The notes: generated by a model from the letters alone, not told the origin. A stretch of DNA of 64,000 nucleotides from Lysinibacillus sp. G4S2 (GCF_030348505.1 NZ_JAUCFJ010000002.1:2980001-3044000), one strand, 5' to 3'. Shown: positions 17,699 through 26,755, counted from the first letter of the stretch. A program made the numbers and translations.

Positions 17699-17733
17699 AG
17701 GATCTTTTCAAATATAAAATAGGCGGGATAGCA

Positions 17734-17964
17734 ATGAGTTTATTTTGGAGTATTATAGACTTTCTTAAAGAAACTTCACCTTTCTTTATTGCGATTAATT
17801 TCATTTCAGCAATTTTCCTACTAATCTTAGGGTTAGTTTTAATATCCAAAAAGAATAGAGAACAGAAGACGAAAAAAATTGCCGGAATGGTTTGTTTATC
17901 AATTTCAATGTTGGCTTTTTTAGGTGCTCTGTCCAATACATTTTTTTCTTTTTTCGTATTTTAA
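17734..17964 (+). CDS. Small two-TM membrane protein
   Basis: 76 residues, ATG preceded by GGCGGGA. Two hydrophobic segments (about 14-38 and 52-75) are linked by a Lys/Arg-rich loop (KKNREQKTKK). No family recognised. It is 35 bp after the TetR gene and 18 bp before the next gene, in the same operon. Confidence 0.7.
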   Translation: MSLFWSIIDFLKETSPFFIAINFISAIFLLILGLVLISKKNREQKTKKIAGMVCLSISMLAFLGALSNTFFSFFVF

Positions 17965-17982
17965 AATTAGGAGGCTAAAAAG

Positions 17983-18234
17983 ATGTTAGACAAACTACAA
18001 AATATCATGGACGCGGCTTGTAAATGGGGAAATAAAAATCTGGGAACCTCTATTCAATTCCCTAAACCAACAAAAAAATCGATGGTATCCAGTGCTTTTT
18101 CAAGCGGGATTATTGGTAGTGTAATTCTGGTGTTTGGACTCTTTTTCAACAACAAATGGATTTTGTTAGTTGGTGGACTTGGAATAATAAGCAGTGTTTT
18201 CATATATCGACAAAGTGAAAAAACGATTAGATAA
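17983..18234 (+). CDS. Small membrane protein
   Basis: 83 residues, ATG preceded by TAGGAGG. An N-terminal amphipathic part (MLDKLQNIMDAACKWGNKN) is followed by two hydrophobic stretches (about 36-55 and 57-72). Last gene of the TetR operon. With the previous gene it could form a small transporter or toxin-resistance unit; function unknown. Confidence 0.7.
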   Translation: MLDKLQNIMDAACKWGNKNLGTSIQFPKPTKKSMVSSAFSSGIIGSVILVFGLFFNNKWILLVGGLGIISSVFIYRQSEKTIR

Positions 18235-18245
18235 GTATCATTAAC

Positions 18246-18410
18246 CTTTTCAGATGACATTTTTAGGTGAAAGCTTTTGAGTGTTGTTTATGCCCCCTCT
18301 CATACTTTAACGAATGGGAAGAGCAACCTAGTGGATTCGATTCTTCAGCATTTATTCGATGTTGCTTTGAGCAGATTCTTTCTAGAAATGAGGTGTGCGC
18401 ATGGATTGAA
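18246..18410 (+). pseudogene. Remnant of the zinc-ribbon-like gene (second copy)
   Basis: Bases 18246-18345 match 16078-16172 downstream of the intact copy. The open frame here (CCLCPLSYFNEWEEQPSGFD, then FEQILSRNEVCAWIEI) appears to preserve the C-terminal half that is frameshifted in the first copy. It has been separated from its N-terminal half (about 16940-17010) by the TetR operon insertion. Confidence 0.55.
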
Positions 18411-18546
18411 ATCAGCATTCTAAATGTAAGCTTACACAGTTCTGTTCCCTTTTTCTAAAAGTAAAGAGCTTTTCTTCCTTTGATCATTACAAGATTTCAA
18501 GGGAAGAAAAGCTCTATTCATAAAAAATACTGAGTAGCAACCAATG

Positions 18547-19014
18547 TCATTTTAAAGAATGGATAATTTCCTTTTCAACTCTATTGAATAGAAATTCTAA
18601 GTTAGATTTCCATTCAACCCAGCATTCTGATTCACGCCATAATTCAACGATTTCCCTAATACCATCAGCATCTGGAACTTCAGCTCTAATATCCGCTAAA
18701 TATCTTAATATAAACTTCAATGATTCTTCATTCGCATTTATTGAGTGTATTTTTTCAAATTCGTCTTCAGCGTCATATAATTTTCCTGTCTCAAGATACA
18801 TTACATAGAGCTCTGCAAGCGCCATTGCACTTATATCGAAAAAGAAATCAACTTCATCGAAGCTCTCACCAAAAAATCCTTCTCGTTTCATCGCATTAAT
18901 AACCTCAGACAGCTCTATATGATTTGATTCCAAAGTATAAATATAGCCCTGTAAAAAGTCGACTACATCCAGGCCTTCATCACTTTCTAATGGTTTAAAT
19001 CCCCATGCGCCCAT
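18547..19014 (-). CDS. DUF4259 family protein (immunity-associated)
   Basis: 155 residues from ATG 19014 with AAAGGAG upstream. The N-terminus MGAWGFKPLESDEGLDVVDF is the DUF4259 signature (MGaWg.g.fenDdaldw), a family repeatedly found among polymorphic-toxin immunity genes. Mostly helical, acidic, cytoplasmic. It probably binds and neutralises an effector, which is inference from family context. Confidence 0.75.
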   Translation of the reverse strand: MGAWGFKPLESDEGLDVVDFLQGYIYTLESNHIELSEVINAMKREGFFGESFDEVDFFFDISAMALAELYVMYLETGKLYDAEDEFEKIHSINANEESLKFILRYLADIRAEVPDADGIREIVELWRESECWVEWKSNLEFLFNRVEKEIIHSLK

Positions 19015-19046
19015 TATTAAGTCTCCTTTCATATTTAAAATATCAG

Positions 19047-19144
19047 GTGTTTTGATTAACCATGTTTATCCACCCAAATTAATTAGAAGCTTTGATTTCC
19101 TATTATCGTCAATAATAAACCTATTTTTTCTTAATCAACACACT
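19047..19144. repeat. Dispersed repeat family II, short copy
   Basis: It starts with GTGTTTTGATTAACCATGTT and ends with CTATTTTTTCTTAATCAACAC, the same ends as the longer copies at 27506-27763 and 51871-52318. The middle is largely deleted. Confidence 0.65.
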
Positions 19145-19252
19145 AGTAAAATATCACAATTCTCCAAATGTCTTAATCTTTACTTCCCTAAAAACTATGA
19201 GAGAAGCTAAGTTCATATACATTCCGGATTGTTTACTAAATTGTAAATCATC

Positions 19253-19455
19253 GGCTCTTCACCAAAACGTGTGGTTGATTTCCGTTCCGGCTGGGCGCTT
19301 TCCTGGGGGCGTCCGATGAGCCGCTTCACTCGCGTTGCTCGCTCCAGGGTCTCATCTTTGACGCTGATCCCCAAGGAGTCGCCCACCCTCCACTCCAATC
19401 AACCTATATTGCATACGTTTTAACAAATGTCACTCACAACTTTTGGTGATGAGCC
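19253..19455. repeat. Dispersed repeat family I, complete copy (MITE-like)
   Basis: GGCTCTTCACCAAAA at the left end and TTTTGGTGATGAGCC at the right end form a 15-bp terminal inverted repeat with one mismatch. The body is almost identical to 8753-8958. Together with the family II copy it fills the gene-free stretch 19015-19469. Confidence 0.8.
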
Positions 19456-19469
19456 AAATCATCCCTAAA

Positions 19470-20312
19470 CTAGTTTGGAGCTGTAAAGATAAAAGCACGT
19501 CCATCTGTATTTAAAATCTGTAGCCCGTTATTCGTTTCAACCAATGGTGTATCCCAATGAACATGGCCGCAGCAGACCAAAAGCTCAGCAGAGTTCTGTA
19601 GTTCTTTCCAAATATGTGCATTCCCTGGTAGGCCTTGTGAGCTAATCTTCGGACTTTCATGAAGTAGCAGGATGTCAGGAACTTGCCTTAAAGTGTGTCG
19701 AAGTTTTGCTAAATAATTGTCTTCTTCCATTCGATTTGGTTTATCTATTCTACCAATGATTCCTCCGAGTCCTGCTACTGCAAGATTAGCGTACATCATC
19801 GCCCCTCCATCCGAGAAGTAATGAATACCTGTGGTAGAACCCAATTCAGCTTGTTCCTTATTTGTTAATAGGTCGTGATTTCCAGCTACACCAGTAACAA
19901 ATCCAAAATAATTCCTAAAAGCTCTCCAAACAGGCAAAGGGTTTCCGTTAGCACCTCTTTTGGTTAGATCAGTATACAAATCTCCACATAAACATACCAT
20001 TACCTTAGCTGGGTCCAAATCTGACAAATGGATTTGGAACAAAAGGGAAAGCACTTCCGCAAGTTCCTCACCCAGTAACTTTGGTGTTTCTTCCACCTGC
20101 TCTTGCTTATAATCCGCGATGCCTTGTAAATCAGATGCAACAATTAAGGCATCTAGCTCCTCTGGCAATCCAAGTATCTCTCCCCAATATATAGGAAGCC
20201 ATTCATAAGAAATCCTCGCGTCTTTTGATGTAGCGGTAATGTATGGTATTTTCTCTAAAGGCTCTTTGGCAATATCAACGATTTTTAATGTTCTTTTCGT
20301 ATGTTTCTTCAT
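19470..20312 (-). CDS. Calcineurin-like metallophosphoesterase
   Basis: 280 residues. All metal-binding blocks are present in order: ASDLQG (about 59), LCGDLY (about 108), GNHD (about 143), LLLHESP (about 214) and GHVH (about 248). The product is a cytoplasmic two-metal phosphoesterase. The N-terminal 50 residues are unusual for the superfamily and may be specific to this branch. It sits between immunity-type genes; whether it is an effector-associated enzyme or a house-keeping one is not clear. Confidence 0.82.
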   Translation of the reverse strand: MKKHTKRTLKIVDIAKEPLEKIPYITATSKDARISYEWLPIYWGEILGLPEELDALIVASDLQGIADYKQEQVEETPKLLGEELAEVLSLLFQIHLSDLDPAKVMVCLCGDLYTDLTKRGANGNPLPVWRAFRNYFGFVTGVAGNHDLLTNKEQAELGSTTGIHYFSDGGAMMYANLAVAGLGGIIGRIDKPNRMEEDNYLAKLRHTLRQVPDILLLHESPKISSQGLPGNAHIWKELQNSAELLVCCGHVHWDTPLVETNNGLQILNTDGRAFIFTAPN

Positions 20313-20397
20313 TTAAATTCATCACCCTTTTTATCCCCTTCGTTGGTTCAAAACTCGAAAAGCTCTTTATTATCTTTCATTCGCTCATTTTCACACT

Positions 20398-21045
20398 TCA
20401 ACCATGAAACTCTTTAGCCTTTTTCAAATAACCATACGCTTCTTTCAGCGGTAACTGCAGCATGTCTGCAATTTCTTTGATGGACATTCCGCGCTTGCTC
20501 ATCATCAGCACTTGCTTGGTCAATTCATCTTCCATGCGACGGGCCGCTTGGAAAGCAGGGTTCAATAGAGACTCCCATAAATCTTTATCGGCGTATTCAT
20601 CCGCAGATACAATCTCTGTAATTATTCGTTCAAGTTCCATACACTTTATTTTCCATGATGATTCATTTTGTTGAGCAATTAGCTGTCTAAATTGCTGGAT
20701 AGCTACCTGAAAATTTAAAACTGAACCAGTCAAATAACTACCTGCATGCCAGTCACCCATACCATGCATGAGAACAGCTACTGGTTGCCCAGGTTCTGCT
20801 GTCTCTATAATCATCGGATCACCTGTCAGTTTCATATGCCCAATCACAAGCCAATCAGCCTGCCATGCCCCCTCTTCATCATGAATAAGAGAGTTACCTT
20901 CAAAATCAATGCTATATCCTATTTGCTCGCGCTCTAAATATTCTGGATCGAACATTTCAACATCTATCCACTCTGCAAGTTGCTCACTGACAACCTTCAA
21001 TTGTTTTAACTGCTTGAGAAGCTCAGCATCCAATATCATACTCAC
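20398..21045 (-). CDS. SUKH-like domain with C-terminal helix-turn-helix
   Basis: 215 residues, GTG at 21045 or ATG at 21039. Residues 40-120 contain IGYSIDFEGNSLIHDEEGAW and WLVIGHMKLTGDPMIIET, then PVAVLMHGMGDW, a pattern close to SMI1/KNR4 (SUKH) immunity proteins. Residues 180-213 (MSIKEIADMLQLPLKEAYGYL) form a clear helix-turn-helix. The fusion of an immunity-like domain to an HTH is unusual and suggests a sensor-regulator or an anti-nuclease. Moderate confidence for SUKH. Confidence 0.6.
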   Translation of the reverse strand: MSMILDAELLKQLKQLKVVSEQLAEWIDVEMFDPEYLEREQIGYSIDFEGNSLIHDEEGAWQADWLVIGHMKLTGDPMIIETAEPGQPVAVLMHGMGDWHAGSYLTGSVLNFQVAIQQFRQLIAQQNESSWKIKCMELERIITEIVSADEYADKDLWESLLNPAFQAARRMEDELTKQVLMMSKRGMSIKEIADMLQLPLKEAYGYLKKAKEFHG

Positions 21046-21102
21046 AACTACATTTAATTAATTTTATAGCAATAATCCCTAGCCTCTGTTTCTTTTTGAA
21101 TA

Positions 21103-21813
21103 CTAGATTCGAGTATTTAACAGATTGACTTTCTTCGTTAGTTCCTCTGCTAGTCTTCTCCAAGGGCATTTCCACGATGGCTTCGCCAATTCTTCTTCAT
21201 CTTGTTCCAGCCAATAATCACCATCCATTAGCTCATACATGTCAAGTAGGGTAATCTCTGCACAAGCTGGATTTTCAAAAGCTACAATCATCGGCTCCGG
21301 TCCGTCATCCCAGTTATAGCCGTTAACCACTGCGTGCAGAAGCACTGGATATGACAACTCTCTAATCATGCTACACATCTTTGCCAGCGATTCTTCATAT
21401 AAAATATCATCTACTTCGCGTTGTTCTTCCGCATCTAATGTGAGTCGGATAGCCCCTTTTGTATTCAGCAGTAAATCAGCAATTGCATTATTCATTCTTG
21501 CAGTATTCCAAGCTGTCGCCAAAATACCTTTAGCTGAATTCAATTCCACTCCATACTCCAGTAGTAGCTTGATTTCTTCCACTTGCTTGAACTTGACCGC
21601 TTTCTTTAGAACCGTATCTCCTAACTTATCCTCAGCCTCTAAATCTATATTTCTCTCAAGAAGAAGTTTAATCCCTTCAAGCGGCATTCGATTCATGACA
21701 AAAAGCATTATAGGCGTTCTTCCCCTTGAATCTCGTTCATTCGGATCAAGCTGATTCACGCCTGCACGAATAATTTCAATATCTTTAGATTTACTAACTT
21801 CTAACCAGTTCAT
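21103..21813 (-). CDS. Ankyrin-repeat protein with DUF4274-like C-terminus
   Basis: 236 residues from ATG 21813 (AAAGGAG upstream). Ankyrin repeats occupy about 15-115 (RGRTPIMLFVMNRMPLEGIK and the following repeats). Residues 155-225 (HAVVNGYNWDDGPEPMIVAF, then CAEITLLDMYELMDGDYWL) fit DUF4274, a domain found in immunity clusters. Cytoplasmic. Probably an immunity protein against a secreted toxin. Confidence 0.78.
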   Translation of the reverse strand: MNWLEVSKSKDIEIIRAGVNQLDPNERDSRGRTPIMLFVMNRMPLEGIKLLLERNIDLEAEDKLGDTVLKKAVKFKQVEEIKLLLEYGVELNSAKGILATAWNTARMNNAIADLLLNTKGAIRLTLDAEEQREVDDILYEESLAKMCSMIRELSYPVLLHAVVNGYNWDDGPEPMIVAFENPACAEITLLDMYELMDGDYWLEQDEEELAKPSWKCPWRRLAEELTKKVNLLNTRI

Positions 21814-21966
21814 TTGTACTCCTTTCGTGTCCATAACTCATCTGATCACATCCAAATTTAGTAGCTTTTACAGAAGATTTCTCACCATTCAACTTACACT
21901 CCACCATTGATGAAAAAATCTCCCGCATCAAATAGATCTACTAGCGGGAGACAATTCTCTTCATAT

Positions 21967-23028
21967 TTATCCGATTGTTTCTACAACGTTTCCTTCCTGA
22001 TCTTTAATGTAGGTTTTCATTATTTGGAACGAAAGCCCCGTTAAAGAAGATAATTCGAATTCTTTTTCCTGCGGTATCAAATTTTGGCCAAGTTCCGTGG
22101 CGGCCTTTTCATTCAACGTAATGATAATATCCTGATCATCCAGACTGAACTCGGATTTTTCCCCTGGTCTAAAGATAATTCGAATTTCTCGACCAACGAG
22201 GGTGAGGTTTTTCCCTTTTAAAATTCGGCCGCGCAGTAGTTTGCCGATGATTTCCGCCTGCTTTGCCCCTAGCATAACTTTATCAGGATGTTTGCTGAAC
22301 CATCCCTTTTTCCCCTGTTCCCATGCCAGTTGGTCCACAAATAAAAAGCCAGTGTTCGAGCCTCCTTCTTTCATTCCTTTTTCTACTGCTTCAGCAATGG
22401 ATGAAATCTGTAATAGTGATGCCCGATCTAAATCAGTAACATAGCTCGGGATATACGCTAAACCTGCATTTAGCACACCTAATGTATTCCAAACTTGCAT
22501 TGCCTCAAGCTCATCACCTGTAATACCTACCATTTGAATAAACTCGACTTGTCCATTTGGTGTATCAATAGCAGGCATCTCTGGATCGAACGTAAAAGCA
22601 AGAGCCGTTAAAAGCGTGTCTTCACCTAGGCAGATTGGACCGTTTGCATCCAAATAATCACCAGATTTAAAAACATTGCCACTATTAAAAACATATCTTC
22701 CCATGTTTTGTAGCAAATTCAACGCCCAAGCTGGTGGCTCCTCCTCATCCTCATTACGTACAAGTCGAAATGTTAGCTCAAACCCATATCCACTGTAATC
22801 AGCATCCTCTGATTCTTTTTCATATAACTCAGAAAATCCATATGTTACGAAATGCCAGTGCGGAACTGGTGTCTCACTTTTATAGGCGCTGATTCCTTGC
22901 AGTGGATCCTCGCCTCCTAATGAATAGGGAAGAATGGTTCCATAATGCTTTGGCTCCTGATCCCCGTAAATTTTTAGTAACTCCGCATCAATTGCATCCC
23001 AGCCAAATGCTTTTACGTCTTCGCTCAT
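21967..23028 (-). CDS. Suppressor-of-fused (SUFU) domain protein
   Basis: 353 residues from ATG 23028, with GGAGGCG 6 nt before it. The SUFU pattern is clear: HYGTILPYSLGGEDPLQGIS, PHWHFVTYGFSELYEK, GYGFELTFRL, then NGPICLGE and the aspartate-rich segments near 190-215. Bacterial SUFU proteins are a recognised immunity class (Imm-SUFU). The C-terminal 100 residues may be a second small domain. Confidence 0.87.
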   Translation of the reverse strand: MSEDVKAFGWDAIDAELLKIYGDQEPKHYGTILPYSLGGEDPLQGISAYKSETPVPHWHFVTYGFSELYEKESEDADYSGYGFELTFRLVRNEDEEEPPAWALNLLQNMGRYVFNSGNVFKSGDYLDANGPICLGEDTLLTALAFTFDPEMPAIDTPNGQVEFIQMVGITGDELEAMQVWNTLGVLNAGLAYIPSYVTDLDRASLLQISSIAEAVEKGMKEGGSNTGFLFVDQLAWEQGKKGWFSKHPDKVMLGAKQAEIIGKLLRGRILKGKNLTLVGREIRIIFRPGEKSEFSLDDQDIIITLNEKAATELGQNLIPQEKEFELSSLTGLSFQIMKTYIKDQEGNVVETIG

Positions 23029-23097
23029 GATAACGCCTCCTATGTATGTTTTGATTTTCAAATTTAAGGTATTTTACGGACTCGTTTCTTTGGTCTT

Positions 23098-23268
23098 TCA
23101 GGCGTCCAAGCCATTAAAATTTCCGCTTTCGCCTACCTTGTAAATTATATTCAGCAAGATATTACCTTTTTCCTTCATAATTCTCTCTTTTAGCTCCTCT
23201 AAAGGCAGCTTAATAAAATTATGATTTCCTTCATGGTCCTCGTATTTATTACCTTCATAAATAAACGC
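23098..23268 (-). pseudogene. 3' remnant of an unknown gene
   Basis: A 56-codon frame bounded upstream by a TAG and with no start codon encodes FIYEGNKYEDHEGNHNFIKL followed by a helical tail ending GESGNFNGLDA. It is protein-like and clearly the end of a lost gene of the immunity cluster. The family is not recognised. The rest of the 23029-23621 stretch has no gene. Confidence 0.5.
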
Positions 23269-23621
23269 CTAACTAGGAGGATTTCTCGTTATGTATATCT
23301 CTTTTATTATTAATTAAAGCATGATTTCCCCCTAGAATTCTACTTATTAAACATTGATTTACACATTAAAGAGATATTACCCATTCCATTACCGTAATAT
23401 TATAACGGAATAGGTTTATTTTCACGCAATCATTTGAGGGCTTCTGGTAAATATAAGTGCGATGTAAGTTTATAAAAGAAAAATGTTAACTTAGCAAAAT
23501 GAAGGAAAATTCTTGTGAGATTAAAAAGAGGTAAGCCCCGATAGATGTTAGAATTTTGCTAATCTTTCCGAGGCTTTTTTTTAGAAATCGAGGTAAAAAA
23601 ATAAGGTTAATGATTTAAGCC

Positions 23622-24170
23622 TTATCCATATAACATTGCTGGTGCACGAACATCTTGTAAATAGTCTGCAAGCTTCCCAGCATATACTTTTTCTAAATAA
23701 GGTAACTGTGCTATACAATGCGGTGTCATTAATGCCGGGTTTTGATAAATTTTTAAACCACCAACCTTTAAAAGCATCGCCACAAATTGTGAGCAAAAAT
23801 AAGCACGCTCTCTTCGTACCTCCTTTTGCATCATAACACCAAAGAGCCCAATAAAATTATATTTATAACGATCACGATTCAAATACATATAACGTACGAA
23901 TTTCATCATTTCTAAGAATTGATACTGCGAAACTCTGCAACGATAAATAACACAATCTGCGGTCTCAAACAATCCTCTTTCTGCATCTTCTCGCAAAAAA
24001 CCACCACTAAGAGGATTATTTAACTGTTTACGTCCAAAGCTATACATTTGAATAAGTTCCTCGTCGAACGCAATGGACGCATGATTCATCTCTTTACCGG
24101 TATACATACCTATAGCCTTTGATAATAACGTTCCTGTTTTTGTTAATACTATGTAAATGGTGTATGCCAT
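23622..24170 (-). CDS. Permuted NlpC/P60-like (YiiX-type) hydrolase
   Basis: 182 residues from ATG 24170 (AGGTGAGG upstream). The arrangement is circularly permuted: the catalytic His comes early in NHASIAFDEELIQMYSFGRK and the Cys late in AYFCSQFVAMLLKVGG, as in YiiX/YaeF-type papain-like amidases. These act on amide bonds or acyl groups of lipids or peptides. Cytoplasmic, no signal. It lies between two gene-free stretches and is not obviously in an operon. Confidence 0.7.
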   Translation of the reverse strand: MAYTIYIVLTKTGTLLSKAIGMYTGKEMNHASIAFDEELIQMYSFGRKQLNNPLSGGFLREDAERGLFETADCVIYRCRVSQYQFLEMMKFVRYMYLNRDRYKYNFIGLFGVMMQKEVRRERAYFCSQFVAMLLKVGGLKIYQNPALMTPHCIAQLPYLEKVYAGKLADYLQDVRAPAMLYG

Positions 24171-24206
24171 TTCCTCACCTACTTCAAAATTCTTTTCTAC
24201 TACCAA

Positions 24207-24522
24207 TACGGATTAAATCTTCAAATAGTTTCGTTAATTTCCTTTTTTTATAAGTATATAATTCAAATCTTAATTTTTTCCTCTATAGAAACTTAAAAAT
24301 TTCTTAATTTTTTTATATTTTCAATAGACTAACTATGACAAAATCAATGTTTTCAGGGCTTTTATTTTTTTACTACCTTTATTTATATGTCTTGAATGCT
24401 AATCTTATGAGATGAACAGATGAGGTACGAATGATTTTTTTACTGGGGGAGTTGGGTTTAAAATAGATCCTAGCAGGCATGTACTTAATCAGATAGCTAT
24501 AATAGATATTTATAATTTAAAG
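24207..24522. other. Gene-free AT-rich stretch
   Basis: About 315 bp very rich in A/T with no ORF supported by a ribosome site. It ends at the hairpin 24523-24560. Confidence 0.5.
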
Positions 24523-24560
24523 AAAGTCACTCATTATTTTTGTTCAAAATGAGTGACTTT
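24523..24560. terminator. Bidirectional terminator
   Basis: AAAGTCACTCATT (24523-24535) pairs with AATGAGTGACTTT (24548-24560), followed by TTCTT on the plus strand and preceded by A-rich DNA. It lies just past the stop of the MerR gene (24602). Confidence 0.8.
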
Positions 24561-24601
24561 TTCTTATTAGCAATTTTTCAACTTGTGTTTTCAATGCTTG
24601 A

Positions 24602-25378
24602 TTAATTCTTCATCGTTTCCTGGGTGTTGCTACAATTATTTTGATATATCCTTAACGCTTCTTTTAAAAATATTTGCTCCTTTTCTGTAAAAGGATTTGG
24701 AAATTTGAATGATTCTGTGGATGGTAGTTTTTCTTCAATCAAATCTAACTTTCCTTTCAAGGTTTCATTCATAAGTACTAAAAGTGTTCCAACAGTTTCT
24801 TGGGATTCTTTAGAAGAAGGTATAGCTTCAGTGAGCGTTAAATGTTTAATTTCAAATAAGACTTTTGTCCATTTTTTATCTAAATCGATTTCTTCGGATT
24901 TATTTATATTAAATAATTCATCAGTTATGTCTTGTGAAAAGTGTTCTTTAAACCATGTTTCAGTATTTTCAGCAAACATTAATTTTTGTAGCATCGCACA
25001 AAATATGTCAATATTGATAATTCCCTCATCTTTTATTGTTTCAATAAGATGATTTAAATCAGATAATGTATTAATAATTTCAAGTTTTTTTGCTTCAAAT
25101 AACTGCTTTTGATCGATTAAAGATTTTAAGATAACTTCGCCTTTAACAGTATTTTTTTGAAGCATGTCTTTAATTTCTTTTAGCGAAAAACCAAGAAACT
25201 GTAATGACTTAATGTTGTGTAGAATAGTTAAATCTTCTTTTGAATAAAGTCTATGTCCACCCTCTGTATAATCACTTGGCTTAAGTAGGTCTATACTGTC
25301 GTAATATCGAAGTGTCCTAATACTAACACCAGACTTTTGCACAAGTTCACCTATCGTAAATATACCTTTTCCCGACAA
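24602..25378 (-). CDS. MerR-family transcriptional regulator
   Basis: 258 residues, TTG start at 25378 with GGAGAG upstream. The N-terminal winged HTH (FTIGELVQKSGVSIRTLRYY, about 6-25, through residue 72) is typical of MerR regulators; the long C-terminal helical region (TipA/BltR-like size) would bind a ligand or substrate. It is the second gene of an operon with the DUF4870 gene. Likely activates its own operon in response to a compound. Confidence 0.88.
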   Translation of the reverse strand: MSGKGIFTIGELVQKSGVSIRTLRYYDSIDLLKPSDYTEGGHRLYSKEDLTILHNIKSLQFLGFSLKEIKDMLQKNTVKGEVILKSLIDQKQLFEAKKLEIINTLSDLNHLIETIKDEGIINIDIFCAMLQKLMFAENTETWFKEHFSQDITDELFNINKSEEIDLDKKWTKVLFEIKHLTLTEAIPSSKESQETVGTLLVLMNETLKGKLDLIEEKLPSTESFKFPNPFTEKEQIFLKEALRIYQNNCSNTQETMKN

Positions 25379-25399
25379 ATTATTCTCTCCTCTATTAAC

Positions 25400-25738
25400 T
25401 TAATGATTGACTTTAAAGTAACGTATAACGGGATAAGAAAACTTTTTTCCATTTAAAGTATAAATTGCAGCAACTAAAATTAGTATTGTTTCAAGAATAA
25501 TAAGTGCAAAAGAAAGTGTAGAAGCAGCACTCCATTTTTTAGAAATAAAAGTTAATAACAAAAATACTGGGAAGAAAGTAAAATGAAGATTCATCCCTTC
25601 TTTTGCATGATCAGCAAAATATTTATTCTTATTCCTCGATACTAAGTATACCAATATTGGTAAAATAAAGGTTAATAATAGCGAGAACAGATGCATTAAA
25701 CTTGCCAATCCTCGGTTTAATAAACTCTCTTTTTTCAT
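25400..25738 (-). CDS. DUF4870 membrane protein
   Basis: 112 residues with three membrane segments (about 12-35, 52-68, 76-95) and the DUF4870 pattern: MHLFSLLLTFILPILVYLVS followed by DHAKEGMNLHFTF. Function unknown. An ATG with GGAGG supports the start. It is cotranscribed with the MerR regulator 21 bp downstream and may be the regulated output. Confidence 0.8.
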   Translation of the reverse strand: MKKESLLNRGLASLMHLFSLLLTFILPILVYLVSRNKNKYFADHAKEGMNLHFTFFPVFLLLTFISKKWSAASTLSFALIILETILILVAAIYTLNGKKFSYPVIRYFKVNH

Positions 25739-25769
25739 AGTGTTGTTCCTCCAATATCATTATTTGATT

Positions 25770-25791
25770 GTTACCTTTTAAAGTAAGTAAC
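25770..25791. promoter_or_regulatory. Candidate MerR operator
   Basis: GTTACCTTTTAAAGTAAGTAAC is an imperfect dyad (GTTAC/GTAAC outer arms, CTTTT/AAAG inner) about 32 bp upstream of the DUF4870 start, where a MerR activator would bind between promoter elements. Confidence 0.4.
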
Positions 25792-26086
25792 TAAATTCAT
25801 CATAAAAGGTGACGTTACTGGAGATTCAAGAACAAATGATAATTTTTTTATTAAACTCTCAAATAACAGAATTAGCATTCGGATTTTGGTGATTATGTTT
25901 TATAAACGCAGATATGTTTAATAACCATTAATTAGATGACCTTGATTTTCGCAGCTAACGAGCGTTGAGCCGCTTCCTCCGCTTTGTACTTATTGCTGTC
26001 GCTGGACTGACGACTAGTGATAAAAAATCCCAATGTTTCAATTAGACTCCAATCATCCGATTATATAATCCTAGATGAAAATTAAA

Positions 26087-26159
26087 AAGACCAGATACGG
26101 AACTACACCCCATAGCTAGACAAATCTAACAAAGGGGTACAGTTCAGCACCTTGGTCTT
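26087..26159. repeat. Long inverted repeat / terminator
   Basis: The left arm (26087-26111, AAGACCAGATACGGAACTAC then ACCCC) and right arm (26134-26159, GGGGTACAGTTC then TTGGTCTT) pair over about 25 bp with a few mismatches around a 22-nt loop. It lies 16 bp beyond the stop of the gene at 26175 and can end it. A palindromic mobile repeat is an alternative. Confidence 0.6.
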
Positions 26160-26174
26160 AGTTATTTCTACCGA

Positions 26175-26459
26175 TTATAAGTCAAAAGCCTTCATCTTTT
26201 CTAATTCTTTCTGTCTTTTACTAGCTACAATTTTTCTGCCACTCATCCAATATCCTACTAAAAATAGTTCACCGACAATTCCCTGTAAAATGAACTGTAT
26301 TATAGACCATTCAAATATCCCGTAAAACTGTACACTTATTAGCGTTGCTATGTATATAATTGGTAGCAAACCTCCCCAATACACATTATTTCTAGTAGAT
26401 AAAAAATGTTGCACTGCAAAAACAATTAATATTAATAGTAGTCTATACCAATCGTTCAC
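26175..26459 (-). CDS. Small membrane protein coupled to DUF2089
   Basis: 94 residues, GTG start sharing a base with the stop of the upstream gene (TAGTG), with GGAGG 8 nt before. Three or four hydrophobic segments (about 5-18, 26-47, 50-68) and a charged tail (RKIVASKRQKELEKMKAFDL). The translational coupling to a DUF2089 regulator suggests it is the regulated or partner protein. Family not recognised. Confidence 0.72.
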   Translation of the reverse strand: MNDWYRLLLILIVFAVQHFLSTRNNVYWGGLLPIIYIATLISVQFYGIFEWSIIQFILQGIVGELFLVGYWMSGRKIVASKRQKELEKMKAFDL

Positions 26460-26755
26460 TATTTTTGTACCTCCATTTTATATTTTTCAATTATTAATTT
26501 GGCGTCCTCTAAGCTAATTCGATCATCAATTGATAGCCTCTTTATAAAACCTATGAATTCTTCATTTTCGGAACTCTCATTCACGTTAATTTTATTTATC
26601 AGCTTATCTAACCGAATTCTTACAGTCGGATAGGAAACGTTATAATACTTCGCTATCTCTTTTAATGAACCTGAATTTATTACAAAATTTTTAATAAACT
26701 CCACATCTTCCTTTTCTAATGATAAAAGCCAACTTGGAATTTCATTATTATTCAA
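26459..26755 (-). CDS. DUF2089 family HTH protein
   Basis: 98 residues, TTG start with AAGGAGGGG. It matches the DUF2089 core: PSWLLSLEKEDVEFIKNFV, GSLKEIAKYYNVSYPTVRIR (a helix-turn-helix) and the C-terminal segment ending DAKLIIEKYK. Such proteins act as small transcriptional regulators next to membrane protein genes. Two identical 13-mers in its promoter are likely binding sites. Confidence 0.85.
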   Translation of the reverse strand: MNNNEIPSWLLSLEKEDVEFIKNFVINSGSLKEIAKYYNVSYPTVRIRLDKLINKINVNESSENEEFIGFIKRLSIDDRISLEDAKLIIEKYKMEVQK

